From assembly GCA_021788565.1 (NCBI GenBank), contig JAJYKO010000374.1:1-6097 (forward strand): a stretch of 6,097 bases of DNA, read 5' to 3'. The DNA is from Chloroflexota bacterium (GTDB lineage: Bacteria > Chloroflexota > UBA6077). Position numbers and translations under genes: made by a program. The notes beneath the pieces were generated by a model. That model had not been told where the DNA came from, made no database searches, and was given only the letters and a program-made list of their open reading frames with translations. Position 1 is the first letter of the stretch. Every line of letters starts with the position of its first letter. Positions 1-5,495 of the stretch are shown one piece after another.

Positions 1-585
1 GATGAGGTGAAGCGGTTGGTTGAGGAGACCATGCGCCGCTTCGGTCGGGTGGATATCCTGGTGAACAACGCGGGTGGACCGCCGCCAACCACCTTTCTGG
101 AGGCGTCCGTCCAGGACTTCCGGAACGCCGTCGATCTGAACCTGATGAGCGCAGTCATGCTCTCCAAGGAAGTGGTTCCCCACATGCTGAGGCAGAAGTG
201 GGGGCGGATAGTCAACATCGTCTCCATAGCGGCCATGCAGCCGCTGCCCACGTTGATTCTGTCCAACACCTCCAGGCCCGGCGTGCTCGGCCTCGCGAAG
301 AGCATGTCCAACGAGCTCTCCAAGGACGGAATAACGGTAAATAGCGTCTGCCCCGCCTACAACGAAACCGATCGGGTGAAGCAGATGGTGGCTGCTCGCG
401 TTCGGCAGACCGGCCAGAGCGAAGAGGAGGTGCGAAAGGCCTACGCCGCGGACATCCCCATGGGGCGGATTGGCCGGCCGGACGAGCTCGCCAGCGTAGC
501 CGTGTTCCTCGCCTCGGAGCGAGCCAGCTTCGTGACTGGAGCCGTTATTCCTGTGGACGGCGGCGAGTACGAGGCGCTGTTCTGA
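1..585 (+). CDS. SDR family oxidoreductase, BKR-like atypical subgroup (5' partial)
   Basis: The reading frame is open from base 1, so the gene starts upstream. The 194 visible codons lack the N-terminal Rossmann dinucleotide-binding motif (about 60-70 residues of a usual ~260). Numbering from the first codon, NNAG is at 22-25, the helix-4 Asn of the SDR tetrad at 47 (DLNLMS), the catalytic Ser at 75, and the C-terminal signature FVTGAVIPVDGG near the end. Thirteen residues after Ser75, where the YxxxK motif belongs, the protein reads SNTSR: Ser88 replaces Tyr and Arg92 replaces Lys. This, together with TDRV..M...R and IPMGRIGRPDELASVAVFLASE, matches my recollection of the BKR-like SDR group that lacks a perfect tetrad. 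Family membership is secure. Substrate and even redox activity are unknown. It converges with the transposase gene downstream. Confidence 0.93.
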   Translation, partial: DEVKRLVEETMRRFGRVDILVNNAGGPPPTTFLEASVQDFRNAVDLNLMSAVMLSKEVVPHMLRQKWGRIVNIVSIAAMQPLPTLILSNTSRPGVLGLAKSMSNELSKDGITVNSVCPAYNETDRVKQMVAARVRQTGQSEEEVRKAYAADIPMGRIGRPDELASVAVFLASERASFVTGAVIPVDGGEYEALF

Positions 586-588
586 GGC

Positions 589-646
589 GGGGGACAGGGA
601 TCAGGGGACAGGGGAGAGGGATCAGGGGACGGGGGATTGAGGAGAG
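589..646. repeat. G-rich degenerate repeat tract
   Basis: Immediately after the SDR stop codon, imperfect units built from GGGGACAGGGATCA and GGGGACAGGGGAGAGGGATCA follow one another, then GGGGACGGGGGATTGA. The plus strand is almost free of C and holds many runs of three to five G, so it could form G-quadruplexes. It abuts the 18-bp array of repeat copy A. No coding potential is seen. It may affect transcription ends between the convergent SDR and transposase genes, but that is inference. Confidence 0.7.
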
Positions 647-809
647 GGGAGGGCGAGGCTCCTCGGGAGGGCGAGGCTCCTGCCGAGCCGCCACGTCGCG
701 CACCTCCATCCTTTCCTCTTATCGTGAGGCCATCCCTATCATGTGGCCATCCTTCGGAAGCGTGTTGGTTGTCCATCACGAGGCGGCTCGGGCGGACCCT
801 CGCCCTCCC
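647..809 (+). repeat. RAYT-associated palindromic repeat, copy A
   Basis: Two tandem 18-bp units (GGGAGGGCGAGGCTCCTC at 647-664, then the same with a final G at 665-682) lead into a 145-bp core, 665-809. The core ends pair as 31-nt arms (665-695 with 779-809) matching at 27 positions, so single-stranded DNA or RNA would fold into a long hairpin. The interior holds a diverged 17-bp direct repeat (TATCxTGxGGCCATCC type). Copy B matches it at about 139 of 145 positions. It lies between the convergent SDR and transposase genes and might act as a bidirectional transcription terminator. No T-run follows the stem, so rho-independent termination is not supported. Confidence 0.88.
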
Positions 810-903
810 GGGGGCGGTGTCTATCCTATCTCCGCCACCGCTACCCTCGCCCTCCCGGGGGCGGTGTCTATCCTATCTCCGCCACCGCTACGCTCGCCCT
901 CCC
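796..903 (+). repeat. 47-bp tandem repeat growing from the right edge of copy A
   Basis: The block at 796-842 is repeated without visible change at 843-889, and a third partial unit (890-903) stops after ACGCTCGCCCTCCC. The first 14 bases of each unit are the last 14 bases of the copy A palindrome (ACCCTCGCCCTCCC), so the unit consists of an arm end plus a 33-bp spacer. The spacer holds a small inverted repeat (GCGGTG 814-819 with CACCGC 836-841). Copy B has no such array. Together with 586-795 this accounts for the gap between the SDR and transposase genes. Confidence 0.9.
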
Positions 904-924
904 AGGTCGCGGCCGCCCATCCGC

Positions 925-1404
925 TTACCAGGGGAGGTCGTTGATCGTTCCCTGGAACTCCCAATCCTCGACCCTCCTTACGAGGCCGTGCCTCACCGGA
1001 TTGTTCCGCACGTATTCCCACTTGCTTTCGTAGCTCTCATTTCCACGCAGCCTCGTATCCCAATAGCCGGACTGCCATCGATGCTCCGGTCGGCCGTGTC
1101 GCTTAGTGAACTGCGATTTCCAGTATCGTACCCAATTCTCCAGGGCGATTTGCCCGTCGTGGGTTCCGGCGAAGAGGTGAATATGATCGGGCATGATCAC
1201 GTAACGTCCGACCAACCAGGTTGGTGCCTCCTGCCATGTGTCCCGAAGGAGGGAGTGAACTCGAGAACAGGCTAGCCATGGATGGCGGTCCTTGGTGCAC
1301 ACAGTCAGGAAGACAATGGTGGGCTTGCCATGAGTGGGCATGACGCCGTGCTGTGGCGAAGTGCGGGATGGATAAGACGTGGCGAGAGGATCACCACCTT
1401 CCAT
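925..1404 (-). CDS. REP-associated tyrosine transposase (RAYT, Y1/HUH family)
   Basis: The 159-residue protein belongs to the TnpA-REP/RAYT branch of Y1 transposases, single-strand DNA endonucleases that nick at REP-like hairpins through a 5'-phosphotyrosine link. The metal-binding HUH motif is RYVIMPDHIHLF (H74, H76) and the catalytic tyrosine is Y131 in YVRNNPVRHGLV. Other typical blocks are FLTVCTKDRHPWLA near the N terminus, ENWVRYWKSQF, and WDTRLR before the Tyr helix. The length is usual and there is no frameshift. I chose the ATG at 1404 because GAGGTG (1414-1419) sits nine bases upstream. The frame could open further with TTG at 1437 (170 aa), but that start lies within a few bases of the predicted transcription start. 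Its neighbours are repeats A and B, its likely substrates. Activity is inferred from intact motifs only. Confidence 0.9.
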   Translation of the reverse strand: MEGGDPLATSYPSRTSPQHGVMPTHGKPTIVFLTVCTKDRHPWLACSRVHSLLRDTWQEAPTWLVGRYVIMPDHIHLFAGTHDGQIALENWVRYWKSQFTKRHGRPEHRWQSGYWDTRLRGNESYESKWEYVRNNPVRHGLVRRVEDWEFQGTINDLPW

Positions 1405-1445
1405 GCGTGTGTTCACCTCAAATCGCCGATTGTGCAACAGAGCCT

Positions 1446-1473
1446 ATTATACGGTGGCGCGGGAATCCGTCCT
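1446..1473 (-). promoter_or_regulatory. Predicted promoter of the RAYT gene
   Basis: On the minus strand a perfect TATAAT lies at 1451-1446, about 40 bases upstream of the chosen ATG. The -35 is weak: AGGACG at 1473-1468 with a 16-bp spacer is the best I see. Transcription would begin near 1439. The -35 abuts the first 18-bp unit of repeat B (1474), so a transposase bound or nicking there could affect its own promoter. That last point is inference. Confidence 0.5.
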
Positions 1474-1654
1474 GGGTGGGCGAGGCTCCTCGGGAGGGCG
1501 AGGCTCCTCGGGAGGGCGAGGCTCCCGCCGAGCCGCCACGTCGCGCACCGCCATCCTTTCCTCTTATCATTTGGCCATCCTTATCATGTGGCCATCCTTC
1601 GGAAGCGTGTTGGTTGTCCATCACGAGGCGGCTCGGGCGGACCCTCGCCCTCCC
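1474..1654 (+). repeat. RAYT-associated palindromic repeat, copy B
   Basis: Three 18-bp tandem units (1474-1491 with one A-to-T change, 1492-1509, 1510-1527) open this copy, against two in copy A. The 145-bp core, 1510-1654, pairs its ends (1510-1540 with 1624-1654, 27 of 31 positions). Inside are two near-identical 17-bp direct repeats, 1564-1580 and 1581-1597, differing at one base; copy A holds the same pair in more diverged form. The copy lies upstream of the transposase and 65 bp beyond the end of the adaptor gene. The interval 1655-1719 shows nothing recognisable. Confidence 0.88.
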
Positions 1655-1719
1655 CATCCTGACCACCGGTGTCTTCGCTCCACCTCCCCTCATCCGTTCC
1701 CTCACCCACGCCCCATCAC

Positions 1720-2415
1720 CTATGACGTCCCGCCCTTTGGGGTGAAGACGATGCGGACGGTCATGCCGGGGCGGAGGTCGGGGTCGGTGGCGTTCAGCCG
1801 GATGACGACCGGATAGTTGCTAACCCCGGAGCTCGACGTCTGCTGGACCAGCGCCACCGTGTCGACGGTCCCCGTGAGCTTGCGGCTGTCCAGTGCCTCG
1901 ACCGTCATGGTCACCGATTGGCCGGGATATATCTGGCTGATCAGGTACTCGTCCACATCGTTGGTCTCCACCTGGAGGCGGCTGAGATCCCCGATGGTCG
2001 CAACCGCGGCTCCCGGCATCAGCGTGTCCCCCAGATGCGCGCTGAGACCCATCACGGTGCCGGCGAACGGAGCCACAAGCACCTCGGTCTGGGCCGGAGT
2101 GCTGATCTCCGCGATCTCCTGCTGCGCGTGGACGGCGTCCCCAACCTGCACCGCCAGCGACCGCACGACGCCGCCACCCATGGTGGCCACGGTCGCCTGG
2201 GCTACCGGCTCGATCGTGCCGTGGGCTGAGAGCGTAGCGATGGCCGCCGTCGGCGGCGGGGACGCGGCCGGCTTGTTCCCCTGCCCGACTAGCGCCACTA
2301 CCGCGGCAGCCAGGGCGACGAGAACGACGCCGTATATCAACCATCGTCGGGAGGAAGGCCGCTGCCTCGGGACCACACCCTTTTTCAGCATAGGTCGGGT
2401 TTCATTCGGAATCAT
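1720..2415 (-). CDS. Short MacA/HlyD-like membrane-fusion (periplasmic adaptor) protein
   Basis: This 231-residue protein is the adaptor of the adjacent ABC exporter. Residues 1-24 are a basic cytoplasmic tail, 25-43 one hydrophobic anchor, and 47-58 a Pro/Ala linker. Two lipoyl-like halves follow (about 64-108, with GGGVVRSLAVQVGDAV; and 112-145, with APFAGTVMGLSAHLGDTL). A beta-barrel domain runs from about 147 (LQVETNDVDEYLISQIYPGQ) to the end, with DLRPGMTVRI near the C terminus. MacA-type adaptors usually have 370-400 residues; here the helical hairpin between the lipoyl halves is essentially absent. Start ATG 2415 has GGGAGGT (2424-2430) eight bases upstream, and the gene begins 15 bp after the ATPase stop. 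The exported substrate is unknown. Confidence 0.9.
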   Translation of the reverse strand: MIPNETRPMLKKGVVPRQRPSSRRWLIYGVVLVALAAAVVALVGQGNKPAASPPPTAAIATLSAHGTIEPVAQATVATMGGGVVRSLAVQVGDAVHAQQEIAEISTPAQTEVLVAPFAGTVMGLSAHLGDTLMPGAAVATIGDLSRLQVETNDVDEYLISQIYPGQSVTMTVEALDSRKLTGTVDTVALVQQTSSSGVSNYPVVIRLNATDPDLRPGMTVRIVFTPKGGTS

Positions 2416-2430
2416 CAGGCGAAACCTCCC

Positions 2431-3102
2431 TCATACCCTTACCTCAGTGACGAATCCATCCCGAATCTCGAGCCGGCGGCGCGCCGCCGACGCCACTTCC
2501 GGGTCGTGGGTGACCACCACCACTGTCCTGCCCTGGCCGTTCAGCCGCTCGAACAGTTCGATGATGGTGTGCTTGTCCTCGCTATGCAACTCCCCCGTGG
2601 GCTCATCGGCCAGGATCAACCTGGGGTCGTTGGCCAGCGCACGCGCCACCGCAACCCGCTGCCGCTGTCCCCCGGAGAGCTGCGCCGGCATGAACAGCAG
2701 CCGGTCGTGGAGCCCGACCTCACGCAGCAACAGCGCGGCCCGTTCGTAGCGCTCGTCGGCCGGCACCCCGGCCACCTCGAGCGGCAGGGCCACGTTCTCC
2801 AACGCGGTCATGTCCGACAGAAGGTGGAACCGCTGGAAGATGAAGCCGATCGTGATCAGGCGAAGCCGCGCACGCTCTTCGTCGTCCAGCCCGGCCAGAT
2901 CCTGGCCGTCCAGGCTGACGGTGCCGCTGGTGGGCCGGTCCAGCAGGCCGATTATCTGCAACAGGGTGCTCTTGCCGGAGCCGGAGGGTCCTACGAGGCT
3001 GACGAAATCACCATCCGCGAGATAGAGCGTCGCGTCGCGCAGAGCCCAGATGTCGGAGTCACCCACCACGTATTTTCGGGAAACCGCGCTCATCTCCAGC
3101 AT
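2431..3102 (-). CDS. ABC transporter ATP-binding protein, MacB/LolD type
   Basis: The 223-residue nucleotide-binding subunit powers the neighbouring FtsX-type permease from the cytoplasmic side. In order: Walker A GPSGSGKS (38-45), Q-loop Gln90 in FIFQRFHLLSDMTALENV, ABC signature LSGGQRQR (142-149), Walker B LILADE with catalytic Glu167, and H-loop His199 (VVTHD). The segment after Walker B reads EPTGELHSE, where the family usually has EPTGNLDS, so the D-loop Asp is His. I chose ATG 3102 because GGGAGG (3110-3115) sits seven bases upstream; the in-frame GTG at 3108 would leave only one base of spacing. The ATG follows the permease TGA by two bases, so translation is probably coupled. Length is normal. 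Confidence 0.94.
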   Translation of the reverse strand: MLEMSAVSRKYVVGDSDIWALRDATLYLADGDFVSLVGPSGSGKSTLLQIIGLLDRPTSGTVSLDGQDLAGLDDEERARLRLITIGFIFQRFHLLSDMTALENVALPLEVAGVPADERYERAALLLREVGLHDRLLFMPAQLSGGQRQRVAVARALANDPRLILADEPTGELHSEDKHTIIELFERLNGQGRTVVVVTHDPEVASAARRRLEIRDGFVTEVRV

Positions 3103-3104
3103 CC

Positions 3105-4355
3105 TCACGCCTCCCGAAGCACTTCGAGGGGATCGACCCTGGTGGCGGCACGAGCGGGAAAGAACCCCGCGATCAGGCCCATCGCGATCGATATCACGAG
3201 GATGACGGAATAGCTAGTGGGGTCCACGCCGAACATGGGAGGCAAACCATAGGCGGGTGAAAGCAGCCCGTTCACAGCCGCCCCCAGAACCAGGGAGACC
3301 ACGAACCCCACGCAGTACGATGCGAGAATGATGAAGAGGGCTTCAGCCGCGACGCTGAAAAGGATGCTACGGCTCGGCACTCCGATGGCGCGCAGCGTCG
3401 CGAATTCCATGCGGCGCTCTGCCACCGACCTACCGAGCATGTTGTTGACGAACATCCCCGCGATGAACAGGATGATCAGATCGATCAGCCAGTAGGTAAG
3501 GCTGGCGGAGGCGAAGTCCGAGGAGGATCTGATCTCGTGGTACAGCGCCTGCGACTCGACGGCGCGGAGCGAGGGGAAGTCGGCGACGAAATTGATCACC
3601 GCGGAGGGCGCGGTGGTCTGGACCGCGATGTAGTTCACGATGTCGCCGATGATGCCCCGCTGGCGCAGGGTGCGCGCGTCGAGGTACGCGACGGAGTCGC
3701 CAGCCGCACCAAAGCCTCGCATCTTGCCGATTCCCGCAACGTCATACTCCTGGCCGTTTAAGCTCAGCGAGTCACCGACTTTGAGCGACTTGGTCGCGGC
3801 CAGGCTCGGTCCGAGGACCACCTCGTTGCCACGACGCAGCCAGCGGCCCTCGCGCATGACCACCTCGTTGGTAATCTGGGTCGGGTCTCCGTCCACCGCC
3901 ATCGCCGGCAGGAACTGGGCCGGCAGGTTGCGCGCCTGGGGCCCCTGTTGCTCCTCCTTTAGCGACCATGCGAGCACGCCCACGGCGTCCTGAACGCCGG
4001 GCATGCTCTGAATCTTCGAGAGTACGGCCGAAGCGTGGTCGATGGTACCCGGGTTGTCGCCGGTCTTCAGCTGCACCAGCTTGCCGCCGTTGACCACGAC
4101 GAAGACGTTGGCGCCCGACTGCCTGAAATCGCCCATGATGGCGTCCAGGGCCGTCCCCAGAATGCCCATCATCGTCAGGACCATGCCGAGGGCGAGGCCA
4201 ACCCCGATCACCATGCCGAGCATGCCGCGCCAGCGGCGAACCGCGTTGCGGATGGGAAAGGGAAACGTGAGCAGCCGTGGCCACTCCGAGGGCATGGCGG
4301 GACTCGAGCCGCCGGTTCCTTCCGCCTCGTCTTCTATCGTAGTTCCGGTACTCAC
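3105..4355 (-). CDS. MacB/FtsX-like ABC transporter permease
   Basis: The 416-residue membrane subunit has the type VII ABC layout: an N-terminal cytoplasmic segment, TM1 at about 46-70, a large extracytoplasmic domain (about 71-284), then TM2 (286-306), TM3 (331-360) and TM4 (383-400). ERRMEFATLRAIG (313-325) after TM2 is the conserved FtsX-domain segment facing the ATPase, and the ending ARAATRVDPLEVLREA is typical of the family. In MacB-like proteins this design moves substrate from the periplasmic side by mechanotransmission. The start is GTG 4355, supported by GGAGG (4361-4365) five bases upstream. It is the first transporter gene after tetR, and no separate promoter is evident before it. 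Substrate could be a drug, peptide or lipid. Confidence 0.93.
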   Translation of the reverse strand: MSTGTTIEDEAEGTGGSSPAMPSEWPRLLTFPFPIRNAVRRWRGMLGMVIGVGLALGMVLTMMGILGTALDAIMGDFRQSGANVFVVVNGGKLVQLKTGDNPGTIDHASAVLSKIQSMPGVQDAVGVLAWSLKEEQQGPQARNLPAQFLPAMAVDGDPTQITNEVVMREGRWLRRGNEVVLGPSLAATKSLKVGDSLSLNGQEYDVAGIGKMRGFGAAGDSVAYLDARTLRQRGIIGDIVNYIAVQTTAPSAVINFVADFPSLRAVESQALYHEIRSSSDFASASLTYWLIDLIILFIAGMFVNNMLGRSVAERRMEFATLRAIGVPSRSILFSVAAEALFIILASYCVGFVVSLVLGAAVNGLLSPAYGLPPMFGVDPTSYSVILVISIAMGLIAGFFPARAATRVDPLEVLREA

Positions 4356-4391
4356 CGCTGCCTCCAGTGGCCCACAACAGCGGACTCAACA

Positions 4392-4488
4392 TGTAGGGGC
4401 GCGGTTTCCGCGCCCGACGATCGGGCGGGGCGACCCCGCCCCTGCGACGATCGCCGCCGGGCGGCAGGACACAAGACCCTGCCCTACA
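4392..4488. repeat. Palindromic repeat of the TGTAGGGG family, copy 1
   Basis: The ends are TGTAGGG (4392-4398) and its complement CCCTACA (4482-4488). Inside are two perfect hairpins with 8-bp stems: GGGCGCGG-TTT-CCGCGCCC (4397-4415) and GGGCGGGG-CGA-CCCCGCCC (4423-4441). GACGATCG occurs as a direct repeat at 4416-4423 and 4446-4453. It fills most of the gap between tetR and the permease gene. No T-tract follows the stems, so they may slow rather than end transcription. Confidence 0.75.
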
Positions 4489-4491
4489 CCC

Positions 4492-5226
4492 TCACCTCAC
4501 CCCTCTCCCAGAGGGAGAGGGAGCTTTCATCATCCTCGCCGACGTGACCCACTCCCTTATCGTCTCCTCGTCGATCAGCCTCACGGAACCCGCCGGCGCC
4601 CCCAGCACCCGCTCGAGCGCATCGGTGTAGGCGGCGACGATCGTCTCCAGGCATCGCGAGTCGGCGCGGCCATCGGACTCGAAGGTGAGGAGAGTCTGGG
4701 AGAAACTGTCCCCAAGCCCCTGCATGAGGGACATCACAACCTCGCCGATGTGGTCGGGGTGCTGGACGGTGAAGACGCCCTCCCGGACACCCTGCCGGAT
4801 GACCGTCGCGATCATCGGTATCACGCGAGAATAGCCCGCGGCCAGCACCTTCTGGCGGACGATGGCGTTCTCGTCTGTGTACCACACCCGCAGCAACCCG
4901 AGGAGGAAGTCCTTCCGCTCGACCTTCCAGCTGTTCGCCGTGGCGAAAAGGCGCTCGAGCTTTGGCAGGGCAGACAGTTCGGGATCGTCTACGATGGGGC
5001 TGAGGACCCGCTCCGATTCCCCCACCAGGCGATCGATAAGCAGCTCCAGCAGCGCTGGCTTCGAGTGGAAGTAGTGGAAGAATGCCCCTTTGGAGATGCG
5101 GAGGTCGTCCAGGATGTCCTGGATCGCCATCTGCTCGTAGCCCTTGGTGTAGATGAGCCGCTGGGCCGAGTCGAGGATGGCGTTGCGCCTGGCTGTGTAG
5201 TCCTCTTCCTTGACCGCGCGTGCCAT
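4492..5226 (-). CDS. TetR/AcrR family transcriptional regulator
   Basis: This 244-residue protein is probably a ligand-responsive dimeric repressor of the efflux operon. The N-terminal helix-turn-helix covers about residues 13-60, with ARRNAILDSAQRLIYTKGY, the turn MAIQDILDDLRISKGAFF, and the closing HYFHSK typical of TetR proteins. Residues 65-225 are a helical ligand-binding domain with no specific ligand signature. Start ATG 5226 has GGAAGG seven bases upstream and a palindromic operator a further 20 bases out. The last residues, KAPSPSGRGVR, are encoded by a dispersed hairpin repeat at 4500-4522, so the original stop has probably been displaced; most relatives are 190-220 residues. It precedes the permease by 136 bp on the same strand, which supports operon control. 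Confidence 0.93.
   Translation of the reverse strand: MARAVKEEDYTARRNAILDSAQRLIYTKGYEQMAIQDILDDLRISKGAFFHYFHSKPALLELLIDRLVGESERVLSPIVDDPELSALPKLERLFATANSWKVERKDFLLGLLRVWYTDENAIVRQKVLAAGYSRVIPMIATVIRQGVREGVFTVQHPDHIGEVVMSLMQGLGDSFSQTLLTFESDGRADSRCLETIVAAYTDALERVLGAPAGSVRLIDEETIREWVTSARMMKAPSPSGRGVR
4501..4521. repeat. Dispersed hairpin repeat inside the 3' end of tetR
   Basis: CCCTCTCCC and GGGAGAGGG form a perfect 9-bp stem around an AGA loop, preceded by CACCCTCACCTCA-type sequence (4487-4500). This is the style of a very common bacterial dispersed repeat whose translated shadow is APSPSGRG. Here it is read in frame as the C terminus of the regulator. It lies only a few bases from the TGTAGGGG palindrome, so two repeat families sit back to back. 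Confidence 0.75.
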
Positions 5227-5242
5227 GCCCGCACCTTCCTTT

Positions 5243-5275
5243 CGACATTAGACCGACCGTCGGTCTATTATGTCG
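5243..5275. promoter_or_regulatory. Predicted TetR operator
   Basis: TAGACCGACCGTCGGTCTA (5249-5267) is a perfect 9-1-9 palindrome, and GACCGACCGTCGGTC-like cores are typical TetR/AcrR sites. It extends outward into a second pair, CGACAT (5243-5248) and ATGTCG (5270-5275), displaced by two bases on one side. It lies between the predicted -10 and the tetR ribosome-binding site, so bound repressor would block initiation or early elongation of tetR and, by read-through, the transporter genes. Confidence 0.85.
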
Positions 5276-5280
5276 CCGAA

Positions 5281-5309
5281 AGTATGGCGCATCGCGACTC
5301 CCGCGTCAA
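5281..5309 (-). promoter_or_regulatory. Predicted promoter of tetR and the efflux operon
   Basis: On the minus strand TTGACG (5309-5304, five of six -35 bases) is 17 bp from CATACT (5286-5281, four of six -10 bases). Transcription would start near 5274, at the operator's outer arm. CATAAT (5272-5267) is a closer -10 match inside the operator but has no good -35. Either choice puts RNA polymerase and TetR in competition. Confidence 0.6.
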
Positions 5310-5495
5310 GCCCCCTCTGACATGCCTCTCTTCGTCGCGTGGCATGAAACCGCCTCGGCCGTGAACGGCCGGGTTAAGACGCGCAGGTTGACCCCGTCCC
5401 TCAGGACTGAGACGTCACGCAGGACCGCAGACTCGCTCACAATGCCAGGCGCTGAACGACCAGGGGGCTAGGACCCTGACACAGGGAATTCGACA
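5310..5495. other. Non-coding interval with no recognised feature
   Basis: Short open frames here have no family resemblance, ribosome-binding site or credible composition. The only structure I see is a small perfect inverted repeat, CGGCCG-TGAA-CGGCCG, at 5356-5371. It begins the roughly 870-bp gene-free stretch that runs to the window end; the rest of that stretch is repeats, described separately. Confidence 0.5.

Larger units (their letters stand above)
647..1654 (-). mobile_element. RAYT transposase unit flanked by two direct copies of its presumed REP-like repeat
   Basis: The unit comprises repeat copy A, a 47-bp tandem repeat, a REP-associated tyrosine transposase gene on the minus strand with its promoter, and repeat copy B. 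The two 145-bp cores (665-809 and 1510-1654) differ at about six positions and share orientation, and each is a long imperfect palindrome. A single-copy HUH/Y1-type transposase gene bracketed by palindromic repeats that also occur elsewhere (copy C at 5984) is the typical arrangement of RAYT genes. No target-site duplication was found, and none is expected for this enzyme class. The outer limits are drawn at the repeat edges and are not proven transposition ends. Confidence 0.75.

Noticed and set aside
441..1033. Overlapping open frames on both strands across 441-1033, rich in Pro, Ser, Arg and Gly
   Set aside because: They run through the G-rich tract, copy A and the 47-bp array, whose GC-rich units keep frames open. 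Their residues are translated repeat (GEAPAEPP, GGSAGASPS) with no family resemblance.
647..1654. A CRISPR array
   Set aside because: Repeats are contiguous 18- or 47-bp units without unique spacers of regular length, and no cas gene is present.
1282..1816. Plus-strand frames across repeat B and antisense to the transposase
   Set aside because: They are repeat translations and shadows of the minus-strand genes, with no ribosome-binding sites or recognisable domains.
1817..2749. A 310-codon plus-strand frame opposite the adaptor and ATPase genes
   Set aside because: It is antisense to two genes with clear family motifs and has a low-complexity Ser/Thr/Arg composition; a shadow of GC-rich coding DNA.
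4397..4441. Rho-independent terminators between tetR and the permease gene
   Set aside because: The hairpins are strong, but no run of T follows on either strand, and they belong to a repeat element.
4042..5364. A 440-codon plus-strand frame opposite tetR and the permease start
   Set aside because: It crosses two repeat elements and the operator, is antisense to well-supported genes, and resembles no protein family.
5366..5470. A possible rRNA or tRNA fragment (GAACGGCCGGGTTAAG resembles part of 5S rRNA)
   Set aside because: The resemblance is a few bases only; no cloverleaf, T-loop or paired 5S helices can be drawn.
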